From RUG754 sp045545455 (GTDB lineage Bacteria; Bacillota; Clostridia; Peptostreptococcales; Anaerovoracaceae), in the NCBI GenBank assembly GCA_045545455.1, contig JAZQAY010000113.1, positions 1 to 16,929 of the forward strand: DNA of 16,929 bases, written 5' to 3'. The translations under genes were made by a program, and so were the position numbers. Of the stretch, positions 5,435 through 14,676 are shown one piece after another (position 1 is the first letter of the stretch; each line of letters opens with the position of its first letter). The notes beneath the pieces are model-generated. The model searched no databases. It was not told the DNA's origin and saw only the letters and a list, made by a program, of their open reading frames with translations.

Positions 5435-6790
5435 TTGGACATCTTTGATTCATTTGTTACGTGGCTTAAAGATGTATTTAAGCCGCTTATCGAATTGTAT
5501 AAAGAAGACAGCACCACGTTCTTTGTAGGAGCTATTTTTGTGGTGCTTCTGCTTTTGATCATCGTTATCTTACTGGCCAGAAGGGCAGAGGATGATGAGA
5601 AGAAGCCTTCAAAAAAGATCAAATATGATGATATCGACTGGTCGGTTCCCGGGGAATCTTCGGCAGTAAGGAAGACTGCACCGGAGGGAACTGCTGAAGC
5701 AGTTAAATCGGGTGTTACCCGTGAAAAGCCTGCAGATGCTTATGCTGAAGCGGTAAATAAGGGATACGGCGTGGGAGACGTGGATGTCGATAAGAACACC
5801 TTTGGGCACGAAGGATTATCACCTGAAGTCACCGAAGCCCTGATGAAGAGCATACGGGTCAACACTTCTGACATAGCAGTCCCCATGTGGATGACCAAGC
5901 AGACCATGAGCCTGGATGATATAGAATTGCAGGATGCTCAGGAGTGGGTGGAACAGCAGCTCAGGGATAAGGAGGCAAAGGCTCACGACAGGCAGGTCGA
6001 AAAGGCTACTGTGGAGCGTATAGCTGAGATCCTTGAGAAGATAGATCTTTGTGATAAAGCCAAGGAAGACTATAAGAAGCGTCAGGCTGAACTTGAAAAG
6101 ACGGATCCTCATGAAGAGGGAGAGAAGATAGATCTGGATAAGATCGCTCCCCTTGAAAAGGAAGAGTATACCGCTCCTTCTGAGGAGACTCCTATGGAGC
6201 CTGAGCCGGATATCCCGGAGAATACTGAACCATCTGTCACAGAGGGCGATGAAGGACAGGCACCTCCGGCTGAGAACCTGATCGAGGATATCAATGAAGT
6301 TCAGACACAGCTTCTGCACGAAAGCGATACGCTTGCCAAGATCCTTAAGGAAGCTGAAGAGATCAAGGCCGAAGGATATGGCGGCGAGCCTGAGGAGACC
6401 GGACCCGGTGACATGGAAGACGATGGACCGGAGTGGGGCGTAGCGGCCACACTTGCAAGGCTGGAAGCCATGCAGATGGATAATGAAAACCTTCTGAAAG
6501 AGATAGAAGCTGATGCGGCCCTGCCGGAAGATTTCGGTGAAAGAAAAGAAGAAAAGGATGTATCCCTTTATGACTTCTCCGGGGAGCCGGATACATCTTC
6601 AGATGATACAGTAAGCTCAGCTGCTGATGATATTGTTTCGGATGAGGATGAGGCTGCATACAGACAGGAGCAGCAGGCAGGACTCTCCAAAAAAGCGACG
6701 CCGAGAAGGTTCGGCCTGAGAAACAGAGATACCAACAGATCGGGAAGAAAATTCACCGAAGAAGAACTGATGAAACAGATCAGAGACTGA
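5435..6790 (+). CDS. Acidic single-pass membrane protein, function unknown
   Basis: I do not recognise this 451-residue protein. An amphipathic N-terminus (1-24) leads to one membrane segment (about 29-48) followed by RR and many charged residues, so by the positive-inside rule the long remainder should be cytoplasmic. The body is rich in Glu, Asp, Pro and Ala and mostly looks disordered, with helical stretches around 165-222 and 283-312. Tryptophan-centred motifs DIDWSVPG (66-73) and PEWGVAA (332-338) resemble those repeated in the next protein. The tail (420-450) is basic with KFTEEELMKQ. The start is TTG at 5435, fixed by AAGGAG at 5422-5427; no ATG gives a better fit. It is the first gene after the promoter, 28 bp before the zinc-ribbon gene. 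A scaffold for the downstream membrane proteins is possible but speculative. Confidence 0.75.
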   Translation: MDIFDSFVTWLKDVFKPLIELYKEDSTTFFVGAIFVVLLLLIIVILLARRAEDDEKKPSKKIKYDDIDWSVPGESSAVRKTAPEGTAEAVKSGVTREKPADAYAEAVNKGYGVGDVDVDKNTFGHEGLSPEVTEALMKSIRVNTSDIAVPMWMTKQTMSLDDIELQDAQEWVEQQLRDKEAKAHDRQVEKATVERIAEILEKIDLCDKAKEDYKKRQAELEKTDPHEEGEKIDLDKIAPLEKEEYTAPSEETPMEPEPDIPENTEPSVTEGDEGQAPPAENLIEDINEVQTQLLHESDTLAKILKEAEEIKAEGYGGEPEETGPGDMEDDGPEWGVAATLARLEAMQMDNENLLKEIEADAALPEDFGERKEEKDVSLYDFSGEPDTSSDDTVSSAADDIVSDEDEAAYRQEQQAGLSKKATPRRFGLRNRDTNRSGRKFTEEELMKQIRD

Positions 6791-6818
6791 TGAACGTTAT
6801 CGTAACGGAGGAAAAAAT

Positions 6819-9791
6819 ATGTTTTGCACTAATTGCGGAAAAGAATTGAAACCCGGCGACAGATTCTGCGCCAACTGCGGCTGTGAAGTCAAAGCAAGCC
6901 AGACCGAAAAGAGGCAGTATGACAACGTTGTATTCAACCCTCCTTTCAGGATGGAAGCGGATAAGAGAACCGCGCAGATACTGAAGAATCGCGAGGAATT
7001 CAACGGCTTTAAGGAAATCGCCAGGGAGAACAGCAAGAGAAATGCCAGGTCCAAGGGAAAGATGGACTGGAATCTTGAAGGCTTTCCTGAAAGCATCACC
7101 GCTAAAAACAAGTCCGGATTTGACTGGGGCTCTGTAGTCGAAAGAAGGAATTCCGGAAGATCAATGGGACTGGAGAAGATCGATCTCAGTTCTACCATAG
7201 AGAATAAAAAAATCGACGATGCTCAGATAGAGGCAAACAAGGCTGAGCTTGCTGCTAAGGAAAACCTCGGACTGCCCCCTGAGGACAGCAGAGTGATCTC
7301 ACTTGAAGAACTTGAGAAGGAACTGTATGATCTTGAGGAAGATCTGAAGACCGATACTGCAGGCACCAACCAGTATCAGGCTTTTGATCCGCAGGATGAC
7401 GGGGAGCTCGACGCATATCTCGATGGTATCCCCAAGACAAAAAAGACTGAAAAGGATGAAGAGGAAGAGAAACTTGAAGCAGAAGCACTTGCAGCCGTCA
7501 AGCTTGGCGGGCCTATGAAGTGGAATCTTGCTGAGGAAGCACCTAAAGGAGCTAAAGTTTCCAAAGCCCCTATGGGACTCGTATGGGGTATAGATCCTGA
7601 TGAGCTTGCAGCCAAACGCAAGGCCGCCAAGGATGCTGCCAAAAGAGAAAAGAAAATGGTTTGGGATACCGGAAATAAGACCGATTCCGGATCTGCAGAG
7701 ACTGCAGAGGAGGAACCTGCAGCTGAGCCAGCACCGGAAGTCATCCCGCAGCCTGAGCCCGAGACCGTGGCTGAGACCGTTATTCAGTCTGAACCTGAAG
7801 TGATGCCGGAACCTGAAGTGAAAACTGAACCTGTGACTGAGCCGGAAACCGTATCCGTGCCTGAACAGGTCGTATCTGATGTGCATTTCGTCAAGCCTGA
7901 ACCCGCGGTGATCCCCGAACCCTTCTTTAAGGGTGAGCCTGAGGAGCTCTTTAAGAAGCCTCAGACAGAGGAAACTTATGAAGAGTTCACTATACCGAAC
8001 TTCGACAATGAAACAGAAGAAAAGCCTTCCTGGGATATAGGAGAAGCTTTAAAGGAAGAAGAAACAACTGAAACAGAGGTTGAGAACGAGTTCAAGGACA
8101 TGCTTCTTGAAGATGAAAGCGATGATCTTGAAAAAACCAGGATGATCGATCACGCTGACATCAAGAAGATGCTCGACGAATATAAAAAGAGACTCGAAGA
8201 AGAAAGAGCCGGAGAAGATGTTGTCTCCGGAGCGGTACAGCCCGCATCTTCTATAGTAAGGGAAGAGAGACCCCCTTATCAGGAAGAACTTATACATCCC
8301 TGGGAAACGGTGACAGAGGAACAGACTGAAACAGAAGCCGAAGCCCCGGAAGCTGAAATTCCTGAGCCTGAGATCCCTGAAGTTCCTGAAACACCTATAT
8401 CCGACACGGAGACACCGGAAGAGGATGCTGTTTCTGAGGATGCGAACGGATCCGCTGAACAGGAAGAGATCGTTCAGGAAGAGCCGGCTGAAATTGAAGA
8501 TAATACTGAAGAAGTAATTCAGGAGACCGTTGAAGAAACCGAAGCTGAACCGGCTGATGAAATTGAAGAACTGATCGGATCATCGGAGAACCCTGCTGAA
8601 GAGAAGCCCATGTTCTATACTTTCAATAAGCAGAATGATGCCTTCCAGCAGCTTCTGCAGAAGGAAAGAGACAGACTCAACGGGCTGGGCGCTGAATATA
8701 TGCCCTTAAATAAGGAAACGAGCGTTGAGAAGATAGTCAGCGATATCGACAAGCCAGCCTATGAAGAGAACGGAGTATTTGTCGAAGGAGTGGTACAGCC
8801 GGTACATACGACAGTGGCTGATGTTTCAGGAGACAAGATGCCTGAAAACACCAAGCACAACTTCATGACAGACGGTGACTGGCTCAGGGAACTCAGAAGT
8901 GCGAAGGATGAGGAGTCCCTTAACAGGGTAAAGAAGACGTATTCCCAGATATTCGGAGACCCTCTGGTAAAAAAGGAAGAGAAGGAATACGATCGCCCGG
9001 CAGAAGATGAAGAGACCCTGAAAGAGAAACAGAGAAAAGCTGAAGAGTTCGACAAGTTCTTTAAGGAAGAGGAACTTGAGGAAGAAAAGTCAAAAGGAAA
9101 GGGCAAAAAGAAAGATAAAGAAGGATCAAAGGGCCACGTCGTGGGCAATATCATCATGATACTGCTGATCCTCCTTATCCTGTTCGAGGGCTCAGTGCTT
9201 GCCGCCAAGCTCATTGCACCAGACAGTAAATACGCGCATATAAGTGATGCAGTAGTAGAGAAGGTCATGGATCTTATCCATGGCGAAGATGTTGATACTT
9301 CTGAAGATGAGGAAGACGGCATCGTTCCGGACGCTTCTCCTGCAGATGGCTCCAGTGCTGAAGCAGGCGCATACATCGCCATGGTTTCCGATCTCTCCAA
9401 GAGTGCAGATACCATCGGCCAGGTATCATACAATGAAAACCTCAACTACAGCCTTGTGAGCAAGTCAAACTTCGAAGGTGCTGAAGCCCTGGAGACCCTC
9501 GTGGATTCAGCATGGACCGAGGATAAGACCTATGCCGGCGGAGTTTTCGAAGTCGTTATCAACTATTACAATGAGTGGAAAGACAGAAACACCGATGAAA
9601 ATCTCATTGGTATAGACAGCCTTGACCTCGGAGAGATCAAGCAGGGTACGGACGGATATTACATCCTGACCGAAACTACTTATGCTTCTGCAGACGGAAA
9701 CAAGGCCATCTCATATCAGACCTGCCATGTGGTTCTCATGGAAGGTTCAATGTTTATCGATGAAATTAAAGGAGAAACGGTAAATGGATAA
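6819..9791 (+). CDS. Zinc-ribbon, highly acidic single-pass membrane protein
   Basis: A 990-residue protein. It opens with a zinc ribbon, Cys3/Cys6 and Cys17/Cys20 (FCTNCGKELKPG, then FCANCG). Residues about 30-760 are very rich in Glu, Pro and Thr and probably disordered, with charged helices near 160-176 and 445-462. One membrane span is at about 773-798 after a lysine-rich stretch (758-772). The last 190 residues form a compact domain, probably outside the cell, with alternating strands (about 908-985). Short tryptophan motifs recur at W84, W103, W235, W256, W282, W405 and W495. Ribosome site GGAGG is at 6807-6811. The gene overlaps the UPF0182 gene by 8 bp, so the two are translationally coupled and probably partners. 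Zinc-ribbon membrane proteins are common in Clostridia, but this length and acidity are unusual. Function unknown. Confidence 0.8.
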   Translation: MFCTNCGKELKPGDRFCANCGCEVKASQTEKRQYDNVVFNPPFRMEADKRTAQILKNREEFNGFKEIARENSKRNARSKGKMDWNLEGFPESITAKNKSGFDWGSVVERRNSGRSMGLEKIDLSSTIENKKIDDAQIEANKAELAAKENLGLPPEDSRVISLEELEKELYDLEEDLKTDTAGTNQYQAFDPQDDGELDAYLDGIPKTKKTEKDEEEEKLEAEALAAVKLGGPMKWNLAEEAPKGAKVSKAPMGLVWGIDPDELAAKRKAAKDAAKREKKMVWDTGNKTDSGSAETAEEEPAAEPAPEVIPQPEPETVAETVIQSEPEVMPEPEVKTEPVTEPETVSVPEQVVSDVHFVKPEPAVIPEPFFKGEPEELFKKPQTEETYEEFTIPNFDNETEEKPSWDIGEALKEEETTETEVENEFKDMLLEDESDDLEKTRMIDHADIKKMLDEYKKRLEEERAGEDVVSGAVQPASSIVREERPPYQEELIHPWETVTEEQTETEAEAPEAEIPEPEIPEVPETPISDTETPEEDAVSEDANGSAEQEEIVQEEPAEIEDNTEEVIQETVEETEAEPADEIEELIGSSENPAEEKPMFYTFNKQNDAFQQLLQKERDRLNGLGAEYMPLNKETSVEKIVSDIDKPAYEENGVFVEGVVQPVHTTVADVSGDKMPENTKHNFMTDGDWLRELRSAKDEESLNRVKKTYSQIFGDPLVKKEEKEYDRPAEDEETLKEKQRKAEEFDKFFKEEELEEEKSKGKGKKKDKEGSKGHVVGNIIMILLILLILFEGSVLAAKLIAPDSKYAHISDAVVEKVMDLIHGEDVDTSEDEEDGIVPDASPADGSSAEAGAYIAMVSDLSKSADTIGQVSYNENLNYSLVSKSNFEGAEALETLVDSAWTEDKTYAGGVFEVVINYYNEWKDRNTDENLIGIDSLDLGEIKQGTDGYYILTETTYASADGNKAISYQTCHVVLMEGSMFIDEIKGETVNG

Positions 9792-12690
9792 CAATCCTTC
9801 AAAGAAATTCGAGCGTAAAGTACTGCTGATAGTTGCGATCATCGTTGTGATAGGAACTCTGTTCTTCTCACTGGTGAACTTCATAGCGAATTTCCTTTGG
9901 TTCAGGGAAATGGAATACCTCGACGTATTCTTCAAACAGCTTGTGACACAGCTGACGGTAGGTGTACCTACTTTTGTTGTCGTCACTATTCTGGTATATC
10001 TCTACCTGAATCACCTCAGGAAGGGATATTTCAAGCAGATAGCATCCGGTGAAGATACCAATATGAAGATGCTGAAGAGGAGCACCGTGATACTTTCGGT
10101 ACTTTTCGGTATAGGAGCCACGTTCTTTGCGGTCACGCAGCTTTGGTTCGAGATCCTGAAGTTTGCCAACAGCACGGGATTCAACATCCAGGATCCTCTT
10201 TTCCACCTCGATATATCGTTCTATCTGTTCAAGCTTGACTTCCTGACGCAGCTGAACGAGCTGCTCATAGGCGTTATCATCGGTTTCGTGGCTCTGACAG
10301 TGATCTATTACGTGATCCTGCTAACTGTCCGCACTCCGGATATGTTTGAAGAGAATCAGGCAGAACAGCAGTACGAACAGCAGCAGTATGATGACGGAAG
10401 GTATTCAGGGTCTTCGAATCCCTTTGAAAACGCTGCAAACGGAGCAGAAGATGTATTCAAAAGATTCGGCATCAAGTTTCCGAAGAGAGAACCCAAGCCA
10501 AAAAAACAGTTTGATGACGATAACTTCAAGCGTCTTATGAAGATCGCTTCCGGTAAACTTGCCGGACTTGGCTGCATCTTCTTCATCATGCTTGCGATCG
10601 ATTTCTTCCTGAAGCAGTTCGACCTGCTCCACGCCCACACCGGAGTCGTATACGGCGCAGGTTTCACTGACGTTAATATAACGCTGTGGATGTACAGGAT
10701 ACTTTGCGGACTGTCCGTAGTAGCAGCGGTCCTTTTCGTGGTCTACATGGCAAAGAAGGACTATAAGAAGATCCTTACCGTTCCCGTAATCATGATAATT
10801 ATCGGACTTATCGGAAACGGCGGAGCGCTCCTCGTTCAGAACTTCATCGTATCACCTGACGAACTTCAGAAGGAGACTCCTTATCTCCTTAATAATATTG
10901 AATATACTCAGTACGCCTACGGACTTGACGACGTTAACATCAAGAGTTTCGCTGCTGATAACACTCTTACGGCTGAAGATATCGCAAACAATATGGAGAC
11001 CATCACAAACATCCGTATCAACGATTTCGAGCCTGCGGAGCAGTTCTATAATCAGACCCAGTCCATCCGTCAGTACTATTCGTTCAACGACGTGGATAAC
11101 GACAGATACTGGGTAAACGGAGAGTACACACAGACATTCCTCACAGCTCGTGAGATCGATGAGACTAAGATCTCAGATACATGGCTGAACAAGCACCTTA
11201 AGTACACCCACGGATACGGAGTTGCCATGTCCAGGGTAGATAAGGTAACATCTTCCGGACAGCCGGACGTACTTGTGGGAAATATCCCTCCTGAATCGGC
11301 AGTGGACGAGATCGAGATCACCCGTCCCGAGATCTACTTCGGAGAACTGGCAAACGAATACGTTATCGTAGGCACAAAGGAGCAGGAATTCGACTATCCT
11401 AACGGCGATACCAACTCCTACACGATGTATGAAGGAAATGCCGGAATAAAGATGAATCTCTTCAATCGTCTGGTATTTGCCATCAGAGAGGGAAGCGTCA
11501 AGCTTCTGGTTTCATCCAACATAACCGGAGATTCGAAGATCATCATCAACAGAAACGTAGTGGACAGGGTAAGGACCATAATGCCTTATTTAAGCTACGA
11601 AAACGACCCTTACATGGTCACCGTTGACGGTAAGCTTTACTGGATAATCGATGCATACACCGTATCGAATCTCTATCCTTATTCCGAACCTTACAGCGAG
11701 GAGACGAACATCAACTACATCAGAAATTCCGTAAAGGTCGTTATAGACGCATATAACGGAGATACTGATTACTACGTAGTTGATTCCAACGATCCCATCG
11801 CGCAGACGTATGCCAAGATTTATCCCACTCTCTTCAAGGATCTGGATCAGATGCCGGAGGGACTGAGAGCACACTTAAGATATGCCAATACCCTGTTCAC
11901 CATCCAGGCTTCCGTATACGGCAAGTATCACATGGAGGACGTGAACGTATTCTATCAGTCTGAAGACCTTTGGGATATTGCAAACGAGATCTACGGCACA
12001 GAAAAGCAGCAGATCATCCCCAACTACTATATAGCTAAGCTTCCAGGAGAAAGCCAGGCAGAATTCTTTAACTCCGTGCCTTTCACACCGAGATCGAAGC
12101 AGAACATGACAGCTCTTCTGATCGCGAGAAATGACGGTGAGAATTATGGCGAGCTGGTACTCTATCAGTTCCCTAAGTCCAAGACCGTTTACGGAACAGA
12201 ACAGATCGAGGCTCAGATAGACCAGAACACAGAGATATCCAAGGAATTCACTCTGTGGAACTCAAGCGGAACCACATACAGAAGAGGAAATCTGTTCGTA
12301 ATTCCTATCAATACCTCAGTGCTCTACGTTGAGCCGGTATATCTGGAAGCTCAGAATTCATCCATACCTGAAGTCAAGCGTATAATCATGGTCTACAAGG
12401 ATCAGATCGCTTACGGCGAGACTCTTGCTGACTGTATCATAACCCTCTTCGGTTACGACATGAACGCTGATTCCACAGTGAAACCGGATGGCAGCAGTAT
12501 AATCGACGGAGGTGGAAGCGAAGACGAAAGCGGAGATGCGACACCTGAGACAATGACCCAGGCAGAGCTCATCGCCAAGGCTCAGGAAGCCTTCAACAAG
12601 GCTCAGGAAGCTCAGCAGCAGGGCAACTGGGCAGCATACGGCACATACCTCGATCAGCTCGAGGATTATCTCAACCAGCTTGCTGGTTAA
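9784..12690 (+). CDS. UPF0182 family seven-span membrane protein
   Basis: A 968-residue member of the UPF0182 (PF03699) family, conserved in Firmicutes, actinobacteria and cyanobacteria but without a settled function. Predicted membrane spans lie near 13-35, 58-77, 101-122, 159-182, 257-278, 300-322 and 330-352, followed by a large extracytoplasmic domain. Family landmarks are FLWFREMEYLDVF (37-49), GVVYGAGFTDVN (287-298) and PYLLNNIEYTQYAYGLD shortly after the last span. The C-terminus AQQQGNWAAYGTYL-like helix pair before a short Gly end is also typical. The cytoplasmic loop 185-250 holds a Gln/Tyr-rich stretch. An Asp/Glu/Ser-rich linker precedes the last helices. ATG 9784 lies inside the end of the zinc-ribbon gene. 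Length and architecture are normal for the family, so the gene looks intact. Confidence 0.92.
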   Translation: MDNNPSKKFERKVLLIVAIIVVIGTLFFSLVNFIANFLWFREMEYLDVFFKQLVTQLTVGVPTFVVVTILVYLYLNHLRKGYFKQIASGEDTNMKMLKRSTVILSVLFGIGATFFAVTQLWFEILKFANSTGFNIQDPLFHLDISFYLFKLDFLTQLNELLIGVIIGFVALTVIYYVILLTVRTPDMFEENQAEQQYEQQQYDDGRYSGSSNPFENAANGAEDVFKRFGIKFPKREPKPKKQFDDDNFKRLMKIASGKLAGLGCIFFIMLAIDFFLKQFDLLHAHTGVVYGAGFTDVNITLWMYRILCGLSVVAAVLFVVYMAKKDYKKILTVPVIMIIIGLIGNGGALLVQNFIVSPDELQKETPYLLNNIEYTQYAYGLDDVNIKSFAADNTLTAEDIANNMETITNIRINDFEPAEQFYNQTQSIRQYYSFNDVDNDRYWVNGEYTQTFLTAREIDETKISDTWLNKHLKYTHGYGVAMSRVDKVTSSGQPDVLVGNIPPESAVDEIEITRPEIYFGELANEYVIVGTKEQEFDYPNGDTNSYTMYEGNAGIKMNLFNRLVFAIREGSVKLLVSSNITGDSKIIINRNVVDRVRTIMPYLSYENDPYMVTVDGKLYWIIDAYTVSNLYPYSEPYSEETNINYIRNSVKVVIDAYNGDTDYYVVDSNDPIAQTYAKIYPTLFKDLDQMPEGLRAHLRYANTLFTIQASVYGKYHMEDVNVFYQSEDLWDIANEIYGTEKQQIIPNYYIAKLPGESQAEFFNSVPFTPRSKQNMTALLIARNDGENYGELVLYQFPKSKTVYGTEQIEAQIDQNTEISKEFTLWNSSGTTYRRGNLFVIPINTSVLYVEPVYLEAQNSSIPEVKRIIMVYKDQIAYGETLADCIITLFGYDMNADSTVKPDGSSIIDGGGSEDESGDATPETMTQAELIAKAQEAFNKAQEAQQQGNWAAYGTYLDQLEDYLNQLAG

Positions 12691-12731
12691 CAGACATCTT
12701 TAGTTTTAACTTGAATAACATGGAGGAAATT

Positions 12732-14645
12732 ATGCTGGAACTCAGAACTGACAAAATGCTTTTTACCATCCCGGCAGACAGGCATGATAAAAAGAACCTT
12801 ACAGAAATACTTACGGATCATCCTGAAGTGCGCTTCGTGTCCTTTGCGGGCGTGGATATTGCGGGAAACGATACCGATGAGAGGATACCCATCAAGCTTT
12901 TCATGGAAGACATGGAAAAGATGCTTGAACACGGCGTGCAGACAGATGGTTCCAGCGTTAATCTCCCTAAGATAGCAGATCTGAACAATGCCAAGGTGGA
13001 CATCATTCCGGATCCTGAAGTCAACTGGTATGTTGATTACAACTACTCGAATACGGACATGGCCACCGGCCTTCCTGTAGGTACACTCAGGATCCCCAGT
13101 ATCCTTGTCCATAACAATTCCAAAAGTGTAGGAGCCAGGGCTATACTGAAGGATGCTCTCAGCAAGTTCAGAGAAGACCTTCTGGCAGAGATAAAAGCTC
13201 ATCCCTACGTAGTTGAACACGTGGGAGGCCTTGATTCTGCAGAGGACATTCAGGAGATCCTGCTTACCTCAGCTACTGAGCTTGAGTTCTGGGTAAGGAC
13301 GCCTGACGATAAAGCTGACAGAGAAGAACTTTCAACGTCGCAGGAACTGAAGGAGCAGTACTGGAAAAGGACCTACGGACCTGTACGTACCGCGCTTGAA
13401 AAGACTATCGAGATACTGGACTGCTATGGTATCGGCATGGAGATGGGCCATAAGGAAGTCGGCGGGGTCAAATCCAAACTCACATCCTCCGGCCGTATGG
13501 ACCATATAATGGAACAGCTTGAGATAGACTGGAAATATGCTTCCCCTGTCCAGGCTGCAGACAACGAGAAACTCGTAAAATACATAGTAAGAGACGTGTT
13601 CAATGCCTTCGGGCTCAACACCACCTTCAAGGCTAAACCGGTGGAAGGGGTCGCTGGATCCGGAGAGCATACTCACTTCGGAGTCAGCGCTAAACTTAAG
13701 AATGGTAAGGTCATCAACCTGTTCAACGCACCCGATATGACGGAAGATTTCATGAGCCCTCTGGGTTACGGTTCCCTCATGGGGATGCTTAAGAACTACG
13801 AGGCAATGAATCCCTTCATCAGTCCCACCACGAACTCATTCAAGAGACTTAAACCCGGCTATGAAGCCCCTGTATGTATAGTTACATCGCTGGGACACGA
13901 TCCGAAGGATCCCTCCAGAAACAGGACGATACTCGTGGGACTGGTGAGAGACCTTAACAACCCCATGGCGACAAGATTCGAGCTGAGATCGCCGAATCCT
14001 AAGAGCAATACCTATCTGGTCATGGCTACCGGATTCATGGCGATGCTTGACGGCATCAAGGCGGCTCTGGACAATGAGAAGACTCCTAAGGAGCTGGAGG
14101 CTTCCATTTCAAAGAGATCAGGCGAAGAAGACTTTTATCTGGAAACGGAGAGGGAGTACCGCTCAGAAAAGAACGTTTTCGAAGATTACACGAACGAAGA
14201 GAGAAATAAGCTTTTCGGCATTCCTCCCAGAACCGTATGGGAGAACCTTAAGAGCTTCGATCTTTACCCGGATAAGGTCAGTGCTGTTTCAAACGGAATA
14301 ATGGACGAGCAGATACTCGACTCCTACAGGACCTGCATCACCAATGAGTGGTCCACTGAATACCACTTCAGGAATATCCCCAATGCAATGGACGATATCA
14401 AGGAGTGCAGGATGCTCCACGGTGCGGATGCCACAGACTTTGATGAAGACAACTGGAAAGAGATAAACAGTCTCAGGTTTGAGATCGCAAAGGACTCCAC
14501 TGCTGGCAAATCTCTCCTCACCAGAGCCAGGGAAGCTCTCGACAGAAGAGAATACGATGAAGCCTCTGACCTGCAGATCACGATCCAGGCCAAGGTCGAA
14601 GAACTGAAGAAGAAATACGCAGATTACAAGAGAAATCTGTTTTGA
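12732..14645 (+). CDS. Divergent glutamine synthetase family protein
   Basis: A 637-residue protein with the order of motifs of a type I glutamine synthetase plus a C-terminal extension. TDGSS (71-75) ends the beta-grasp part. ATELEFWV (181-188) supplies E183 and E185. GHKEVGG (239-245) supplies E242. GSGEHTHFG (309-317) supplies His313. NSFKRLKPGYEAPV (368-381), PSRNR (394-398) and RFELRSPNP (415-423, with E417 and R419) are the ATP and glutamate parts. The usual HHEVxxxQxE segment is altered: the last glutamate is Leu250. Residues about 455-637 are an added helical domain; typical type I enzymes are about 440 residues. The start is the ATG at 12732 with GGAGG at 12722-12726; in-frame TTG 12711 and ATG 12720 would place that site inside the gene. 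It is unlike type III enzymes in sequence. True glutamine synthesis is likely but not certain. Confidence 0.8.
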   Translation: MLELRTDKMLFTIPADRHDKKNLTEILTDHPEVRFVSFAGVDIAGNDTDERIPIKLFMEDMEKMLEHGVQTDGSSVNLPKIADLNNAKVDIIPDPEVNWYVDYNYSNTDMATGLPVGTLRIPSILVHNNSKSVGARAILKDALSKFREDLLAEIKAHPYVVEHVGGLDSAEDIQEILLTSATELEFWVRTPDDKADREELSTSQELKEQYWKRTYGPVRTALEKTIEILDCYGIGMEMGHKEVGGVKSKLTSSGRMDHIMEQLEIDWKYASPVQAADNEKLVKYIVRDVFNAFGLNTTFKAKPVEGVAGSGEHTHFGVSAKLKNGKVINLFNAPDMTEDFMSPLGYGSLMGMLKNYEAMNPFISPTTNSFKRLKPGYEAPVCIVTSLGHDPKDPSRNRTILVGLVRDLNNPMATRFELRSPNPKSNTYLVMATGFMAMLDGIKAALDNEKTPKELEASISKRSGEEDFYLETEREYRSEKNVFEDYTNEERNKLFGIPPRTVWENLKSFDLYPDKVSAVSNGIMDEQILDSYRTCITNEWSTEYHFRNIPNAMDDIKECRMLHGADATDFDEDNWKEINSLRFEIAKDSTAGKSLLTRAREALDRREYDEASDLQITIQAKVEELKKKYADYKRNLF

Positions 14646-14676
14646 ACTATAACTAATTGAAAGAAGGACAAGGTCT

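Noticed and set aside
6795..6807. Hairpin CGTTA-TCG-TAACG before the zinc-ribbon gene as a terminator
   Set aside because: It is only 5 bp, has no T-run and abuts the ribosome site; at most it tunes translation.
6109..9445. Long open frames on the minus strand opposite the two acidic-protein genes
   Set aside because: They have Ser/Leu/Phe-rich translations that mirror GAA/GAG/CTT-rich coding on the + strand, with no ribosome sites and no recognisable domains.
12711..12731. TTG 12711 or ATG 12720 as the start of the glutamine-synthetase-like gene
   Set aside because: GGAGG at 12722-12726 lies inside those versions and is correctly spaced for ATG 12732.
12691..12731. Promoter between the UPF0182 gene and the glutamine-synthetase-like gene
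   Set aside because: The 41-bp gap shows no -35/-10 pair with proper spacing, although a promoter inside the UPF0182 gene cannot be ruled out.
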